Notes: generated by a model from the sequence alone, not told the origin. A DNA stretch of 64,000 nucleotides from Inhella gelatinilytica (GCF_016093295.1 NZ_JAEDAL010000008.1:78901-142900), one strand, 5' to 3'; counted from the first letter of the stretch, positions 26,757-36,711 are shown. Translations and numbers: made by a program.

Positions 26757-27815
26757 TCAAAAGTGTCTGTAAAGCAGGTGCCGCCGATCCTGCTTAGCTG
26801 GCTGCCAATAGAGAATGACGGTGTGCTGCGCACTGGCGGCTGCTTGATTGGGCTTTCCGAACGGAAATACCGGTTTCTCAAGCACGCCGTATCCCGCACA
26901 GCGCAGCACAAAAGCCAGTGCTGGGGGGGCCAATGAGGGTGAGCTCAAGACTTCAGGAGAGCCATCCCACAACAAGAACCACTCGCCTTCTTTGTGGAGC
27001 AGGTAAAGCGCTACATGCGAAAGGCCCTCATGGCCCGCGGCTTGCATCGCATTCGCCAGGTCTTCCACCAAACCTGGTGCGATCTCAGCGACATAGGCCA
27101 TGTGACTGGCCAACCAAAAGTCCGACAGCGCCCGCTCACACTTGGGCTGGATGTCCTCCCAGTCCACGATGTAGCCTTCTGCCACGTCTGGAGGCATGTA
27201 CGCACTCAGCTCAACGGCTTCATTCAAACGGGCGCGATTGGCAAACATGCTCCGACGCGCCTGAATCGCGTCCTCGAAGAGGTACTCGAATCGGCTCAGT
27301 GTTAGATGCTTCGCTAGTTGATAGCCCGACAAGCGCCCGATCAGCACTTCACTCGCACGAGGCTCCTGCAAGCACGCGTCCACTTGCTGGATGAATGCAG
27401 GACAAGATTGCGGCGTTTGGTTGAACAGCGCCTTGATCACATCAGAACGCTGATCCAACACTTCCAAAGCGCGTGCGAAACGATGGCCGTCTTCCGTCAC
27501 CCGCTCCCGTAGATAGGTCTCCTGCTCCAGATCCCGGCGATGAAACCGGAGTCGATAGCCCAGGTCCTTTAGGCGGACGCCCATGTCTGAGCGGAGCGGC
27601 ATAAAGGCCGAGGTCTCGCCCAGCAGCGCTCGCTCCAAGAGCGTGTTTTGGATAGACATCCACAACTGCTCGGTGGGACGCGAACTGATGGCCTCATCCA
27701 TCTGGACGGCCAGCTTCGCGATACGTGCCTGGGTTCGAAGGGCAGCTGTTACAGCCGTGAAATCCTGAAGCAGGTTCGGTGGCCCGTCCGCGTACTCGTC
27801 GAAATCGAGGCTCAT
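26757..27815 (-). CDS. Uncharacterised protein between mod and res
   Basis: A 352-residue soluble, helix-rich protein (MSLDFDEYADGPPNLLQDFT) with no recognised domain. Its ATGA start overlaps the mod stop by four bases, so it is translated with the methyltransferase and likely belongs to the system. A specificity, regulatory or inhibitory role is possible; nothing in the sequence decides. Confidence 0.75.
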   Translation of the reverse strand: MSLDFDEYADGPPNLLQDFTAVTAALRTQARIAKLAVQMDEAISSRPTEQLWMSIQNTLLERALLGETSAFMPLRSDMGVRLKDLGYRLRFHRRDLEQETYLRERVTEDGHRFARALEVLDQRSDVIKALFNQTPQSCPAFIQQVDACLQEPRASEVLIGRLSGYQLAKHLTLSRFEYLFEDAIQARRSMFANRARLNEAVELSAYMPPDVAEGYIVDWEDIQPKCERALSDFWLASHMAYVAEIAPGLVEDLANAMQAAGHEGLSHVALYLLHKEGEWFLLWDGSPEVLSSPSLAPPALAFVLRCAGYGVLEKPVFPFGKPNQAAASAQHTVILYWQPAKQDRRHLLYRHF

Positions 27816-29716
27816 AGGCTGCGAACCTTGGCGATGCCGTGCTGTTCCAGGATGGCTGCCAGGTTGGTCTTGGCCACGTCGTTCTCGAATGCGCTGTCTC
27901 GGAACACGCAGGTCACGTCACCGGCTGTTTGAAGCTCCCGATGCCAGGCCACGATGCCGAGGGCCAAGGCCTCCGCTTCGGAAGCCTTGATCGACTCATC
28001 CAAACAGGCTAGGAGAACGCCGCCACCGATGCTTTGCGCGGTCTTGCCCGCCACAACTTTGGACTCGATGGGGACGCAGAGATCGAGTCCCAGCTTCAGC
28101 AGCAGTTCGTAGAGGACATCGTCGTTGCTGCGGTCGCCCGCGACATGTTCGAGGTGGTCGAACAGCGACTGCGCCAACTCATCGCGCTTGGGTGCCCAGG
28201 CCGTGATGTTGGAGCTGTCGAGCCGGAACGTACGGAACCCCACATCCCCAGCGAACATTGGGTCGGCATCCTTGTGACGCTGGCCTGCACTCTTGATGCG
28301 AGCGCGCGTGATGTCGGCAATGGTCGTCCACCCTGCGGATTCAGCCCCAGCCAAAGGCTCGGGCAATTGCACGAGGATGCAGCGCCGCTTGCCTCCGTCC
28401 TCTGCGTTCTGGGCAAACAGGGCGTCCATCGTGGTGCCTGTTCCCGCAAAGAAGTCCACGACGATGTCATCGCCATCTGGCGAGGTGCCGATCTGAAGGA
28501 TCCGGCGCATCAAGCGAGTCGGCTTTGGCGTATCGAAGACGACGTCGGAGTTCGGGAAATCAACGGCAGCAATCAGCTCCTTCTTTCCCTCCTGCGTATG
28601 ACCAACCTCTTGGTAGGTCCATAGCGTTTGAGGGACGCGGCCGTCTTTCACCTCCGAAAGAAAGCGCTTGATCGCTGGAACGTTGCTGCCATCACTTCCC
28701 CACCAAATGCGGTTGTCGGCGTTCAGCTCGTCAAACTTGGACTTCGATACGCGCCAGTAGGTCCCCGGTGGCGGACCTGAAAGCTGACGACCGGAAGGAC
28801 AGGTGATGGGGTAGGTTCCTTCGCCGTAGTAGTTGCGGGCCGACAGATCGCCAGGTTTCCAGGGGCCTCTTGGATCGTTGTCTGGGTTTAGATAGCGCGC
28901 TTCCATCTCCTCAGTGCGAGGCAACAGCCTTGGCAGCCAGACCTCCGCGTTCTTGGCGTAGACGACGATGTAGTCATGGTCTTCTGAAAAGTGCCTCGCA
29001 GAGTTCTTTGGCGAGTAGACCTTCTGCCAGATGACCGAAGCGATGAAGTTCTCTTCACCGAAGACTTCGTTCATTGCGGCCCTGAGGTTGTGGATCTCGT
29101 GGTCCGCGATGCTGACAAAGATGACGCCGTCGTCCTTGAGCAGGCTGTGCGCCAGCTTCAAGCGCGGGTAGATCATGTTCAACCAGTCGGTGTGGAACCG
29201 ACCACTGGCCTCGGTGTTGCTGCTGATCCGGCGTCCGCCTTCCACCTGTCCCGTCAGCTCTAAGTAGTTCTGGATGCCGTTGTGGAAGTTGTCGGGGTAC
29301 ACGAAGTCCTTGCCCGTGTTGTAGGGCGGGTCGATGTAGATGAGCTTGACCTTGCCGGCGTAGCTCTTCTGCAGGAGCTTGAGCACCTCCAGGTTGTCGC
29401 CTTCGATCATCAGGTTTTGCGTGGTGTCCCAGTCCACGCTGTCTGCCGGGCAGGGGAGCAGCGTGCCCGTGCTGGGCGTCAGCGCCAACTGGCGGGCGGT
29501 GCGCTTGCCGTGCCAATTCAGGCCGTACTTCTCATCGACATCGGTCACGGTGGCATCGCCCACCAGAGCCTTGAGTACGTCCAGGTTGATGGCAGCACCT
29601 TGCGCGCCTTCGGTCACCAGCTCCGGGAACAGCGCCTTCAGCCGCGCGATGTTTTCGGCGGTGAGGTTGGCACTTTGCGTCTCGGGTGCACCGGGCTGAA
29701 TGGGTTCAATGGTCAT
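27812..29716 (-). CDS. mod: Type III DNA methyltransferase, Mod subunit
   Basis: A 634-residue protein of the beta-class N6-adenine methyltransferases: the catalytic DPPYNTG lies at residues 129-135 and precedes the AdoMet-binding motif DFFAGTGTT near residue 420. The region between them (about 190-400) corresponds to the target-recognition part. It methylates one strand of the asymmetric site and provides specificity for Res. The start is the ATG at 29716. The downstream gene overlaps its stop. Confidence 0.95.
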   Translation of the reverse strand: MTIEPIQPGAPETQSANLTAENIARLKALFPELVTEGAQGAAINLDVLKALVGDATVTDVDEKYGLNWHGKRTARQLALTPSTGTLLPCPADSVDWDTTQNLMIEGDNLEVLKLLQKSYAGKVKLIYIDPPYNTGKDFVYPDNFHNGIQNYLELTGQVEGGRRISSNTEASGRFHTDWLNMIYPRLKLAHSLLKDDGVIFVSIADHEIHNLRAAMNEVFGEENFIASVIWQKVYSPKNSARHFSEDHDYIVVYAKNAEVWLPRLLPRTEEMEARYLNPDNDPRGPWKPGDLSARNYYGEGTYPITCPSGRQLSGPPPGTYWRVSKSKFDELNADNRIWWGSDGSNVPAIKRFLSEVKDGRVPQTLWTYQEVGHTQEGKKELIAAVDFPNSDVVFDTPKPTRLMRRILQIGTSPDGDDIVVDFFAGTGTTMDALFAQNAEDGGKRRCILVQLPEPLAGAESAGWTTIADITRARIKSAGQRHKDADPMFAGDVGFRTFRLDSSNITAWAPKRDELAQSLFDHLEHVAGDRSNDDVLYELLLKLGLDLCVPIESKVVAGKTAQSIGGGVLLACLDESIKASEAEALALGIVAWHRELQTAGDVTCVFRDSAFENDVAKTNLAAILEQHGIAKVRSL

Positions 29717-29738
29717 GGGGAAAGCTTCTTCTAAAGGT

Positions 29739-30464
29739 TCAAACTGGGGCGTTAGATGCCGAAGTGCTGCCGCTTATGCCAGCCGGCGGCTCCGTGGTGG
29801 GCATGGGCGGCGGTAGGTCAGCACTAAAGGTAGCCTGCAGGTGGCTCACTGCGTGAACCAGTGGCTGACGCCCAGCCAAGATGGCCAACATCATGACAGC
29901 CATCAGCATCAGGCCATTTCCGTTGCGCAGGGCAGCAACTAGCAGCGGCACGGGGTAGCCGGATCGGCTGCACGTCAGCGCGTGCAGGCCGCCGTGCACA
30001 AACGAGTTCAAGGCTGGGGCGTTGTTTTCCTTGAAGGCCCGCAGCGCAATAAGGGGGGCAACCGCTTGCGGCTTGCCTTCCAGCTGCTTGAGCATGTCGG
30101 CCATCATGGGGAGCTTATTGGCCGCCGCTTCGGCGTCCTTGCTCAGTGGGGCGGTGAGCTTGCCGATGGCCACGTCGCTGGCGGCATAGAGCAGCCACAC
30201 GGCGCGGACCAGGGCCTCGTGCTGAACCCGAAGCAGGCTCAGCGCGGCGGTCAGCATGCCCTCGGCCACCAAGACGCGCATCGCCCGGCCATGTTCGATG
30301 GCGAGAGACGCCGCCGCCACGCTGGTCAAGATGCGGTTGGATTGATCGAAGGGACGGTAGTTCTCGGCGTCCAGCGCCTGTATCAGGGCTTGCTCCAGTG
30401 AATCGGCTCGTTGCAGGGCGCGTTCCAAAGCGGCCAAGTCTGCGTCGGCTTGGGCTTCAGCCAT
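29739..30464 (-). CDS. Uncharacterised helical protein of the type III operon
   Basis: A 241-residue mostly helical protein with an N-terminal amphipathic region, a hydrophobic stretch near 190-205 and a Pro-rich tail. The core sequence HEALVRAVWLLYAASDVAIG resembles the DUF6988 family, but I am not sure of that name. It overlaps DUF4391 by eight bases, so the two are coupled. Role unknown. Confidence 0.7.
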   Translation of the reverse strand: MAEAQADADLAALERALQRADSLEQALIQALDAENYRPFDQSNRILTSVAAASLAIEHGRAMRVLVAEGMLTAALSLLRVQHEALVRAVWLLYAASDVAIGKLTAPLSKDAEAAANKLPMMADMLKQLEGKPQAVAPLIALRAFKENNAPALNSFVHGGLHALTCSRSGYPVPLLVAALRNGNGLMLMAVMMLAILAGRQPLVHAVSHLQATFSADLPPPMPTTEPPAGISGSTSASNAPV

Positions 30465-31227
30465 GGTTCGCCTCTCCGAGCATGCGGGCGGTTTGCTGCT
30501 GGATCTCAGACTGCAGGCGCTTGATCTCGACGTTTAAGGCCACTTGCCTTGGCAGTTGCTTCTCCTTGCCTGCCTCTGCGCGCCGCTGAGCCAGCTGCTG
30601 CTTCAGCGCCCGCACGCGGTTGGCGGCTTCGTGGCGCTCGCCAGCTTGTTCGGGCGAGCCACTCAGCCGGAACTGACCGACCTCGTACGCAATACCGAAG
30701 GCTTGCAGGGTGTGGATCCAGCTTTCGTACAAGGACCGCAGATCGTCCCGCCGCTGCCGGCTGAGTGAGAGCGCAGCCAGCGGAGCCGTCGCATTTGCCT
30801 CAAGATCGAGCGCCACGGTGTGCACGGGGCCATCGAGCACCACCTTGTCGCGCTCGTTCTGAGCAGCACGCAAATGTGCCAGCGAGAGGCTCACTCCAGC
30901 GTCCGACTGGGTGATGAGGAGCATGGGGTACGGCACCGCCCGATGCAGCAGCTCAACCAGGCGCACCGTCTTGGCGCCGGGTTTCAAGGCGAGAGAGAGC
31001 ACCGCAATTTCTACGTACTCACGATGCTCGTCTTTGAACATCGGCACACCGACCAGGTGCGGCTTCAGGGACGCCAACCACTGGATCTCAGCGACCCCAT
31101 CCTGAATCTGGCGCTTGTCGGCGGCCGTGGCCGCGGCGTGCTCCGTCAGGAGCTTCTTTGGAACCCTCTGATCGACTCGCGTGGATGCTGGCAACTCCAG
31201 CGCCGAAACAACCCGCTCCAGGCTCAT
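30457..31227 (-). CDS. DUF4391 protein
   Basis: A 256-residue protein with the family core VPKKLL...ADKRQIQDGVAEIQW, YVEIAVLSL and RAVPYPMLLI, followed by a C-terminal coiled coil (about 185-250). DUF4391 genes regularly accompany an SNF2-like helicase and type III mod/res genes. The first codons overlap the helicase stop (ATGA). A bridging or loading role is inference. Confidence 0.85.
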   Translation of the reverse strand: MSLERVVSALELPASTRVDQRVPKKLLTEHAAATAADKRQIQDGVAEIQWLASLKPHLVGVPMFKDEHREYVEIAVLSLALKPGAKTVRLVELLHRAVPYPMLLITQSDAGVSLSLAHLRAAQNERDKVVLDGPVHTVALDLEANATAPLAALSLSRQRRDDLRSLYESWIHTLQAFGIAYEVGQFRLSGSPEQAGERHEAANRVRALKQQLAQRRAEAGKEKQLPRQVALNVEIKRLQSEIQQQTARMLGEANHG

Positions 31228-34200
31228 GCGGCCTCAGACTCGATCGACGGGCTATGCGGCACGGTGCCATTTCCCGGCAGCACGACCAAGAAGGCTTGCA
31301 CCTCAAAGTCGTTCATGCCAGCGAATTCGCCCTTCATGGCGTGTGTGCCGCCCGGCGAGAACAAGCTGGCAACCGCGCGCTCTTCACCCTTGCCCACGAC
31401 CGAGGCTACGGCAGCGGCCAACAGGTCTTGCGCGTGGCGCATGTCCTGGCCTTGGCGGGTCTGCTTGCCGAAACGGGCCACGCAGCCGGCATCCGGCAAT
31501 TCACGGCCCACGCTGAGGCGCTTGAAGCGATCCAATGTGTGCTTGGCCTGGGAGTAAGGCAGCAGCACGGAGCCGTCATCACCGACATGCACCAAGTAGA
31601 TCGGCGCCAAGGGGTAGCTCGGATCGATGGCCTTCTGCGCCGCCTCGCCAACACCACGAAGACAGAACAGGATGCCCGGCGGAATGTCAGCTTCTTGGGT
31701 GGAGGTGACGGCCATGGCCCCCAAGGGCATGGCTTCTAGCTTGCCTGGATGTGCCGCCACGTAACGTGCCAGATCAATGCGGAAGTCTGTCAGCGTGAGG
31801 TCGGTAATGGAAACGCCGCTGGATAGGTCTTCCAGGTCAATGACCGAGTCCTGCAGCTTGAGCAACTGCGTGCGGCGGTACTCCAGATCGTTCATCGGGT
31901 CGCCGGACTGCTGCTCAATGATGTTCTCTTCGCCAGTAGCGGAGATGTCGAGCAAGACCATGCGGCCGCTGACACGCTGCTCCAGGCCGATGTACTCCTC
32001 TAGCTCCATGTTGGGCCAGAAGTTGACGAGCTGGATACTGGTGTTCTGGGACCCGATACGATCGATCCGGCCGAAACGTTGAATGATGCGAACCGGGTTC
32101 CAGTGGATGTCGTAGTTGACAAGCCAGTCGCAGTCTTGAAGGTTTTGGCCCTCGCTGATGCAGTCGGTAGCGATCAAGAGGTCCAGCTCGCCTTCTTCAG
32201 CCAGTGCGGCTGGACGTTCCTTGGAACGGGGCGAGAACGAGGTCAGGATCGAAGACAGGTCCTTGCGCAGTCCGCCCAAGGTCGTTCTGTTAGAGCCCGC
32301 CCCCGTCACCAGGGCTGACTCGATACCCAGCTCACTGCGCGCCCAGTGGTGCAAGTGCTCATACAGGTAGCTGGCCGTGTCCGCGAAGGCTGTGAAGACG
32401 ATGATCTTGCGGTTGCCGGCGTTGATCGGGTTGCGCACTTTCTCAGCGATTAGGGCCCGCAGCTTGCAGAGCTTGTCATCGCGTTCGGCACCGACTTGGT
32501 TGGCGGCGGCGTGCAAGGTGGCCAGGCGGTTCCGATCCTCGGTGAGGTCTTGTCGCCAGCGAGCCAGGTCCATGTCGCTGAGCAGGACCTTGACCTTGCG
32601 GCCCACCAGCAAGGGCTCGAAGGCGGGATCGTCGATGTCCACGTCGGCGATGTCGATCTCGTCGAATTCGTCCTCTACGCCATGGCTGCCAGCCTTGTAG
32701 GACTGCACGCGAGCAAGGGTCGCTTCCACGTCTTTGAGCTGGCGCCCCACCGTCAACCCAAAGGAAGACACCGAGCTTTCCATGCGCTTGAGGAGGTTCA
32801 CCCGCATGAGGTGAATCAGGCTCTCTTCACGGTCCACCTGCCGGAAGATGCTCTCTCCCCCTCGAATGGCTGTGCTGTACTTCTCGTCGTAGGCCGCCAG
32901 GCGGTTCTCCTTGACGTAGCGCAGCGGCGCGTAGCTGGCGAGCTTCAGACGACGGATCTCCAGGTTGATCTCTTTGATCGACTGGAACTCGCCCGCTGTG
33001 TCGACATCGGCCTTGATGTTGATCGGCGGCTGGCGGCTCGGGAAGCGGCCAGTCTCGCTGGTGCCGTAGTACTTCTCGATGTGCCTGCGAGAGCGGGCAA
33101 TGGTGAGGTGATCCAGCAGGCTGAAGTAGTCGAAACCCAACATCTCGACAAGGAGCTGCGGGGTTCGTTCTTCTTCAGCCAGGTCCAGCCACCGGTTGAA
33201 GGCCTTTTGCGCCCGGCGCGTGGTGCTGTCGATGCTGGCGATGCCGTGCTCGCTCAGCGCGGTGTCGTCGCCTTCGGTGACGAAGGCAATCTGGTTGCGC
33301 AGGTCGGCAAGCCGGTTGTTCACCGGCGTGGCCGAAAGCATCAGCACCCGGGTCTTGACCCCTTCACGAATGATGCGGCGCATCAGCCGGTCGTAGCGTG
33401 TCTCCCCACCTTGTTTCGGGGCCTTCTTGTTCCGGAAGTTGTGTGACTCATCGATTACCACTAGGTCGTAGTTGCCCCAGTTCACATTCGCCAAATCGAT
33501 GTCGCCCGAAAATCCACCATCGCGTGATAAGTCGGTGTGATTCAGGACGTCGTAATTGAAACGATCTGCAGCCAACACATTCCGCTGGTCATTGGCCTTG
33601 TAAAGGGTCCAGTTCTCGCGCAGCCGCTTGGGGCACAGAACCAATACGCGGTCATTCCGCAGCTCGTGGTACTTGATGACGGCCAACGCTTCAAACGTCT
33701 TCCCCAGGCCCACGCTGTCGGCAATGATGCAGCCGCCGAATCGCTCCAGCTTGTCGATGGCACCGACCACGCCATCCCGCTGGAACTTGTAGAGCTTCTT
33801 CCAGACCGTGGTGTTGCGAATGCCGGTGGCGGACTTGACGATCCGCTCCTCGTCCATGTCCTGCTCTTCGGACTGGAAGAGGTTGAAGAGCACGGCGGTG
33901 TAAATGCTCATCGGATCGCGGGCTTGTGCCAGCGCCTCCAGGCTCGCCAGGATTGCGGCCTTGCCTTCAGACTGCGCACCCAGCCCCGACCACTGCGCAT
34001 CGAACCACTGCGCCAACATCTCGGCTTCAGACGGCGTCTCGGAGGCTTGGATGAAATTCAGTGGATTCCCGGGTGTGATGCCAAGCCCATCGGTCGACAA
34101 ACCGAAGGATCCATGAACAGCTTGCAAGGGCTGGCCCTCTACTCCGCGGAGTACCGCCAGACCTTGAGGAACCGTGCCGGGGGCGCACCGAAGTGCGGCA

Positions 34201-34478
34201 CGCTCAAGCAGCCAACTCGCAAATTGCCTCGCCAGATAAGGAGCAGTAAGTCGATTGCGAGCTGGCCTATCGGCATCATTACCGAGCAAACTTGTCTGCG
34301 CTGAATCAGCAGGAACGATCACGCGTGCGCTCCGGATGTCTCCGATTCGCCCCTGCAGCTCTTCAAACCCGAATAATGAGGTGGTGCCGGTCAGTAGATC
34401 CAGCTGCCCACCAGCAACGATGGTCGATTCGATGAGATCGACAACGCGATCTCCCCCAGCATTCCGAACCAGTTTCAT
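31224..34478 (-). CDS. SNF2-like DNA helicase/translocase of the type III operon
   Basis: A 1084-residue superfamily II protein. An N-terminal phospholipase D-like or unassigned region is followed by Walker A DSVGLGKTFEALA, the DESH box VIDESHNFRN, motif III MLSATPVNN and the C-terminal helicase half with ATDCISEGQNL and RIIQRFGRIDRIGS. It is probably a DNA translocase acting with the downstream modification and restriction genes. GGGAGA precedes the ATG at 34478. It is the first gene of the operon. Confidence 0.9.
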   Translation of the reverse strand: MKLVRNAGGDRVVDLIESTIVAGGQLDLLTGTTSLFGFEELQGRIGDIRSARVIVPADSAQTSLLGNDADRPARNRLTAPYLARQFASWLLERAALRCAPGTVPQGLAVLRGVEGQPLQAVHGSFGLSTDGLGITPGNPLNFIQASETPSEAEMLAQWFDAQWSGLGAQSEGKAAILASLEALAQARDPMSIYTAVLFNLFQSEEQDMDEERIVKSATGIRNTTVWKKLYKFQRDGVVGAIDKLERFGGCIIADSVGLGKTFEALAVIKYHELRNDRVLVLCPKRLRENWTLYKANDQRNVLAADRFNYDVLNHTDLSRDGGFSGDIDLANVNWGNYDLVVIDESHNFRNKKAPKQGGETRYDRLMRRIIREGVKTRVLMLSATPVNNRLADLRNQIAFVTEGDDTALSEHGIASIDSTTRRAQKAFNRWLDLAEEERTPQLLVEMLGFDYFSLLDHLTIARSRRHIEKYYGTSETGRFPSRQPPINIKADVDTAGEFQSIKEINLEIRRLKLASYAPLRYVKENRLAAYDEKYSTAIRGGESIFRQVDREESLIHLMRVNLLKRMESSVSSFGLTVGRQLKDVEATLARVQSYKAGSHGVEDEFDEIDIADVDIDDPAFEPLLVGRKVKVLLSDMDLARWRQDLTEDRNRLATLHAAANQVGAERDDKLCKLRALIAEKVRNPINAGNRKIIVFTAFADTASYLYEHLHHWARSELGIESALVTGAGSNRTTLGGLRKDLSSILTSFSPRSKERPAALAEEGELDLLIATDCISEGQNLQDCDWLVNYDIHWNPVRIIQRFGRIDRIGSQNTSIQLVNFWPNMELEEYIGLEQRVSGRMVLLDISATGEENIIEQQSGDPMNDLEYRRTQLLKLQDSVIDLEDLSSGVSITDLTLTDFRIDLARYVAAHPGKLEAMPLGAMAVTSTQEADIPPGILFCLRGVGEAAQKAIDPSYPLAPIYLVHVGDDGSVLLPYSQAKHTLDRFKRLSVGRELPDAGCVARFGKQTRQGQDMRHAQDLLAAAVASVVGKGEERAVASLFSPGGTHAMKGEFAGMNDFEVQAFLVVLPGNGTVPHSPSIESEAA

Positions 34479-34558
34479 TTATATCTGTCTCCCTGCTGCC
34501 AATTTAACGCAGCGGACATGCATCCCGCCGCTGACAGATCGACGGAATCAAGCTTCCT

Positions 34559-34572
34559 CTTTTATATAAAAG
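34559..34572. promoter_or_regulatory. Palindrome in the leader of the type III operon
   Basis: CTTTTATATAAAAG is a perfect 14-base palindrome about 80 bases before the helicase start, in a short AT-rich island flanked by AAGCTT sites. It contains TATATAAA on both strands, so it could be both a -10 element and an operator. No good -35 partner was found. Confidence 0.45.
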
Positions 34573-34738
34573 CTGTTCAAGCTTTCACATCGAAAAGAGG
34601 AGAGGTCAAAGACCCCTACCCGCAGCACTCCTGCCGGCCCCGAGCTTGGCGGCGACGCGTCTGCACCACCTCACGACTGCAACGCGCCTTTCGCAGCAAG
34701 ACTCACACCAGAGGAGGGGCGCAAACCAGCGTGCCATT

Positions 34739-35431
34739 TCAGGCTGGCTCCACTTGCCAAAGCGCCGTCAAACTTGGGCCGCCAGGCAGGAATCCGATGA
34801 GTCGCCAATGAAGCCCTTGACAGGCGAATTCGGCGCGCCCTATCACGCCAGCGGCGAGGCGCACCTCCCGGAATTCGCAGTTAGACCCATCTGTTCCTAT
34901 GACCGCTGGATACCGAAGTTTTTCCTTGACCACGTCGAAAAGGCGGGAGAGTGGCTGGTGGCGTGCGCGCCAATTTGAGAAGAACCAAACATTGCTGCCC
35001 CCCTCCCCTGAGCTGTCGCCGCGATGCAAGAACAAATCAAGCGTTCCATCTTTAATTTCGTGGAGCCCATACTGACCAAATCCACGCCTCAGCCATATTT
35101 CAACTGACTTTCCCATGCTCTCATTCCGCAGCTTGAATCTTGCCGTCGCGGTCTCCACGTCTCGTACAAACCTACCGTTAACAGCCAGAGCGCTCACCGC
35201 GCCATGAGCCGAACCGTCTAGGGACCAGCTATCGGCCTCGTACCGCCAGCCGTTGGGCAACACAGCAGGCAGTGAGGCGAAGCTGTAATGAAGGTCGCAA
35301 AATTTCAAGACATCGAAGGATTGCCCGAGAACCTCTGTCACTGCCAGCCAGTCCAGTCCGGCGCAAGGGTAATAAAGGCTGCGTCGCCCCGCCCCCTCTT
35401 TTGGCAGCAATTCAACCGGCATGCAGAGCAT
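34739..35431 (-). CDS. Uncharacterised partner of the HEPN-like protein
   Basis: A 230-residue soluble protein (MLCMPVELLPKEGAGRRSLY) with alternating strand and helix character and no motif recognised. Its ATG overlaps the stop of the preceding gene by one base (TGATG), with GAGG upstream, indicating a two-gene coupled unit. It could be the antitoxin or an effector partner of the HEPN candidate, which is inference from arrangement. Confidence 0.65.
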   Translation of the reverse strand: MLCMPVELLPKEGAGRRSLYYPCAGLDWLAVTEVLGQSFDVLKFCDLHYSFASLPAVLPNGWRYEADSWSLDGSAHGAVSALAVNGRFVRDVETATARFKLRNESMGKSVEIWLRRGFGQYGLHEIKDGTLDLFLHRGDSSGEGGSNVWFFSNWRARHQPLSRLFDVVKEKLRYPAVIGTDGSNCEFREVRLAAGVIGRAEFACQGLHWRLIGFLPGGPSLTALWQVEPA

Positions 35432-36183
35432 CAGAGAACCTCATGCGTGCGCGCAACCGTTCCCACCGCTTGCTCACCACCAATGATGTCCGCGAGTGCC
35501 AATACAAACACGCGCAATTCGCAAGTTGACAGAATGACCTCAATAAAGGGAACGAACGGCTGGCCGCCCAAGCAGGGAACCAGTATTCCGTCCCTCTCAT
35601 CGGCTTCGAGCATGACGTCGTGCCGGCGACCCCATGCAGTGAGCTCCTCTCTTAGCTTCGAGCATTCCTGGACCTGACGAAGTTCAGGGCGGAAGCGTTT
35701 AAGGAGTTGCCGCCCTCCCTTTTCAACCCAAGGAGACTGTACAAAACAGTAGCCGTCTATCTCGCCGACCGATGTCGCTCGGGCTGTAAACCCTGTTGTC
35801 GGAAGTGGTCGAGATCCGTCCTGAGGAGTCGGATGGCTCAAGCTGTTGCGGATCGACTCAATAACGTCTCGGTATCTCAAGCCAGCAGCCGACCGCCATG
35901 ACCATCTAATGGCACTTGGGTTCAAACCTAGCCGCGGGGGGCTCGCATCGATAGGCACATCGAGATATTGCGAGTACCGAGGCTTCATTGCCTTCAGTCG
36001 ACTTAACTCAATGAAAGAGGTCAGCAATGATTGAAGCAGGGAAACCGCCAACGTTGCATCAAATTGCTCCCTTGGGTCAAGATTTCGCGAGAGTCGCTCG
36101 TACTGCAAAAGGATTTGCCCTGCGCGGCGTGCGAAATCCGCGTGAATCTGGCCATCACTCGTCTGCACGTATTCGGTCATCAC
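35431..36183 (-). CDS. HEPN-like putative RNase
   Basis: About 250 residues, starting at GTG 36183 or the next ATG. The N-terminal half is helical; IRNSLSHP near residues 111-118 gives R112-x4-H117 with Asn after the Arg, the active-site signature of HEPN ribonucleases. The overall layout (two helical bundles, then a beta-containing C-terminus) is reminiscent of the pEK499_p136-like HEPN group. It is the first gene of a two-gene unit beside the type III operon. RNase activity is inferred from one motif. Confidence 0.6.
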   Translation of the reverse strand: MMTEYVQTSDGQIHADFARRAGQILLQYERLSRNLDPREQFDATLAVSLLQSLLTSFIELSRLKAMKPRYSQYLDVPIDASPPRLGLNPSAIRWSWRSAAGLRYRDVIESIRNSLSHPTPQDGSRPLPTTGFTARATSVGEIDGYCFVQSPWVEKGGRQLLKRFRPELRQVQECSKLREELTAWGRRHDVMLEADERDGILVPCLGGQPFVPFIEVILSTCELRVFVLALADIIGGEQAVGTVARTHEVL

Positions 36184-36711
36184 CTATGCCCTTCATTCTT
36201 CACGCTAGCTAGCAGTGGCATCCGCTTGATCAGCGTCTGTCGTCAACAGTTTCAGTCGAGTTCGTCCGAGATTGGGAATGCTCACCATTCAGATGACAAC
36301 CCACCTCTCTGCTCGTTGGCGCTCTCAGTTTCGCTGACTACTGTATGGGCCATGTGGCGCAGTAGATGAGCCAGGCCATGAATTGGAAATGCATCCGGAT
36401 GCGCCCGGTGCAAGGTCAACAGAATCCACGTGCCTATGGCCCAACCATCCGCTTGGGCTTGCGCAGACGAGAGGCCCAAGGTGACCACCGCCGAACGGTG
36501 ACTCGCTTGCGCCCAGGGCTGTGGCCACAAGGTTGTCGGGTGACGTAGCCCGCTCTGGCCGGAACGGTCAAGCAGACATGTTCACACTCCGAATTGGGCC
36601 GAGACGAAGCCCGATCTGGTTGATTCAATTGCCCGAGATATCCAACACATAGTCCCCACGGTGCACGCAGCGCAGCGTCGTAATGGAACCCATTTCCTTG
36701 GTTCGGGGCCT
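36184..36711. other. Intergenic stretch with a weak small ORF
   Basis: No well supported gene. A minus-strand frame at 36282-36530 encodes about 82 residues (WPQPWAQASHRSAVVTLGLS and onward), but begins at a TTG without a ribosome site. A second, overlapping frame is equally weak. Left unassigned. Confidence 0.35.

Noticed and set aside
31224..34478. Classification of the SNF2-like helicase as part of a DISARM or BREX system
   Set aside because: None of the marker genes of those systems (DrmA/DrmB, PglZ, BrxC) is visible; the neighbours are DUF4391 and type III mod/res.
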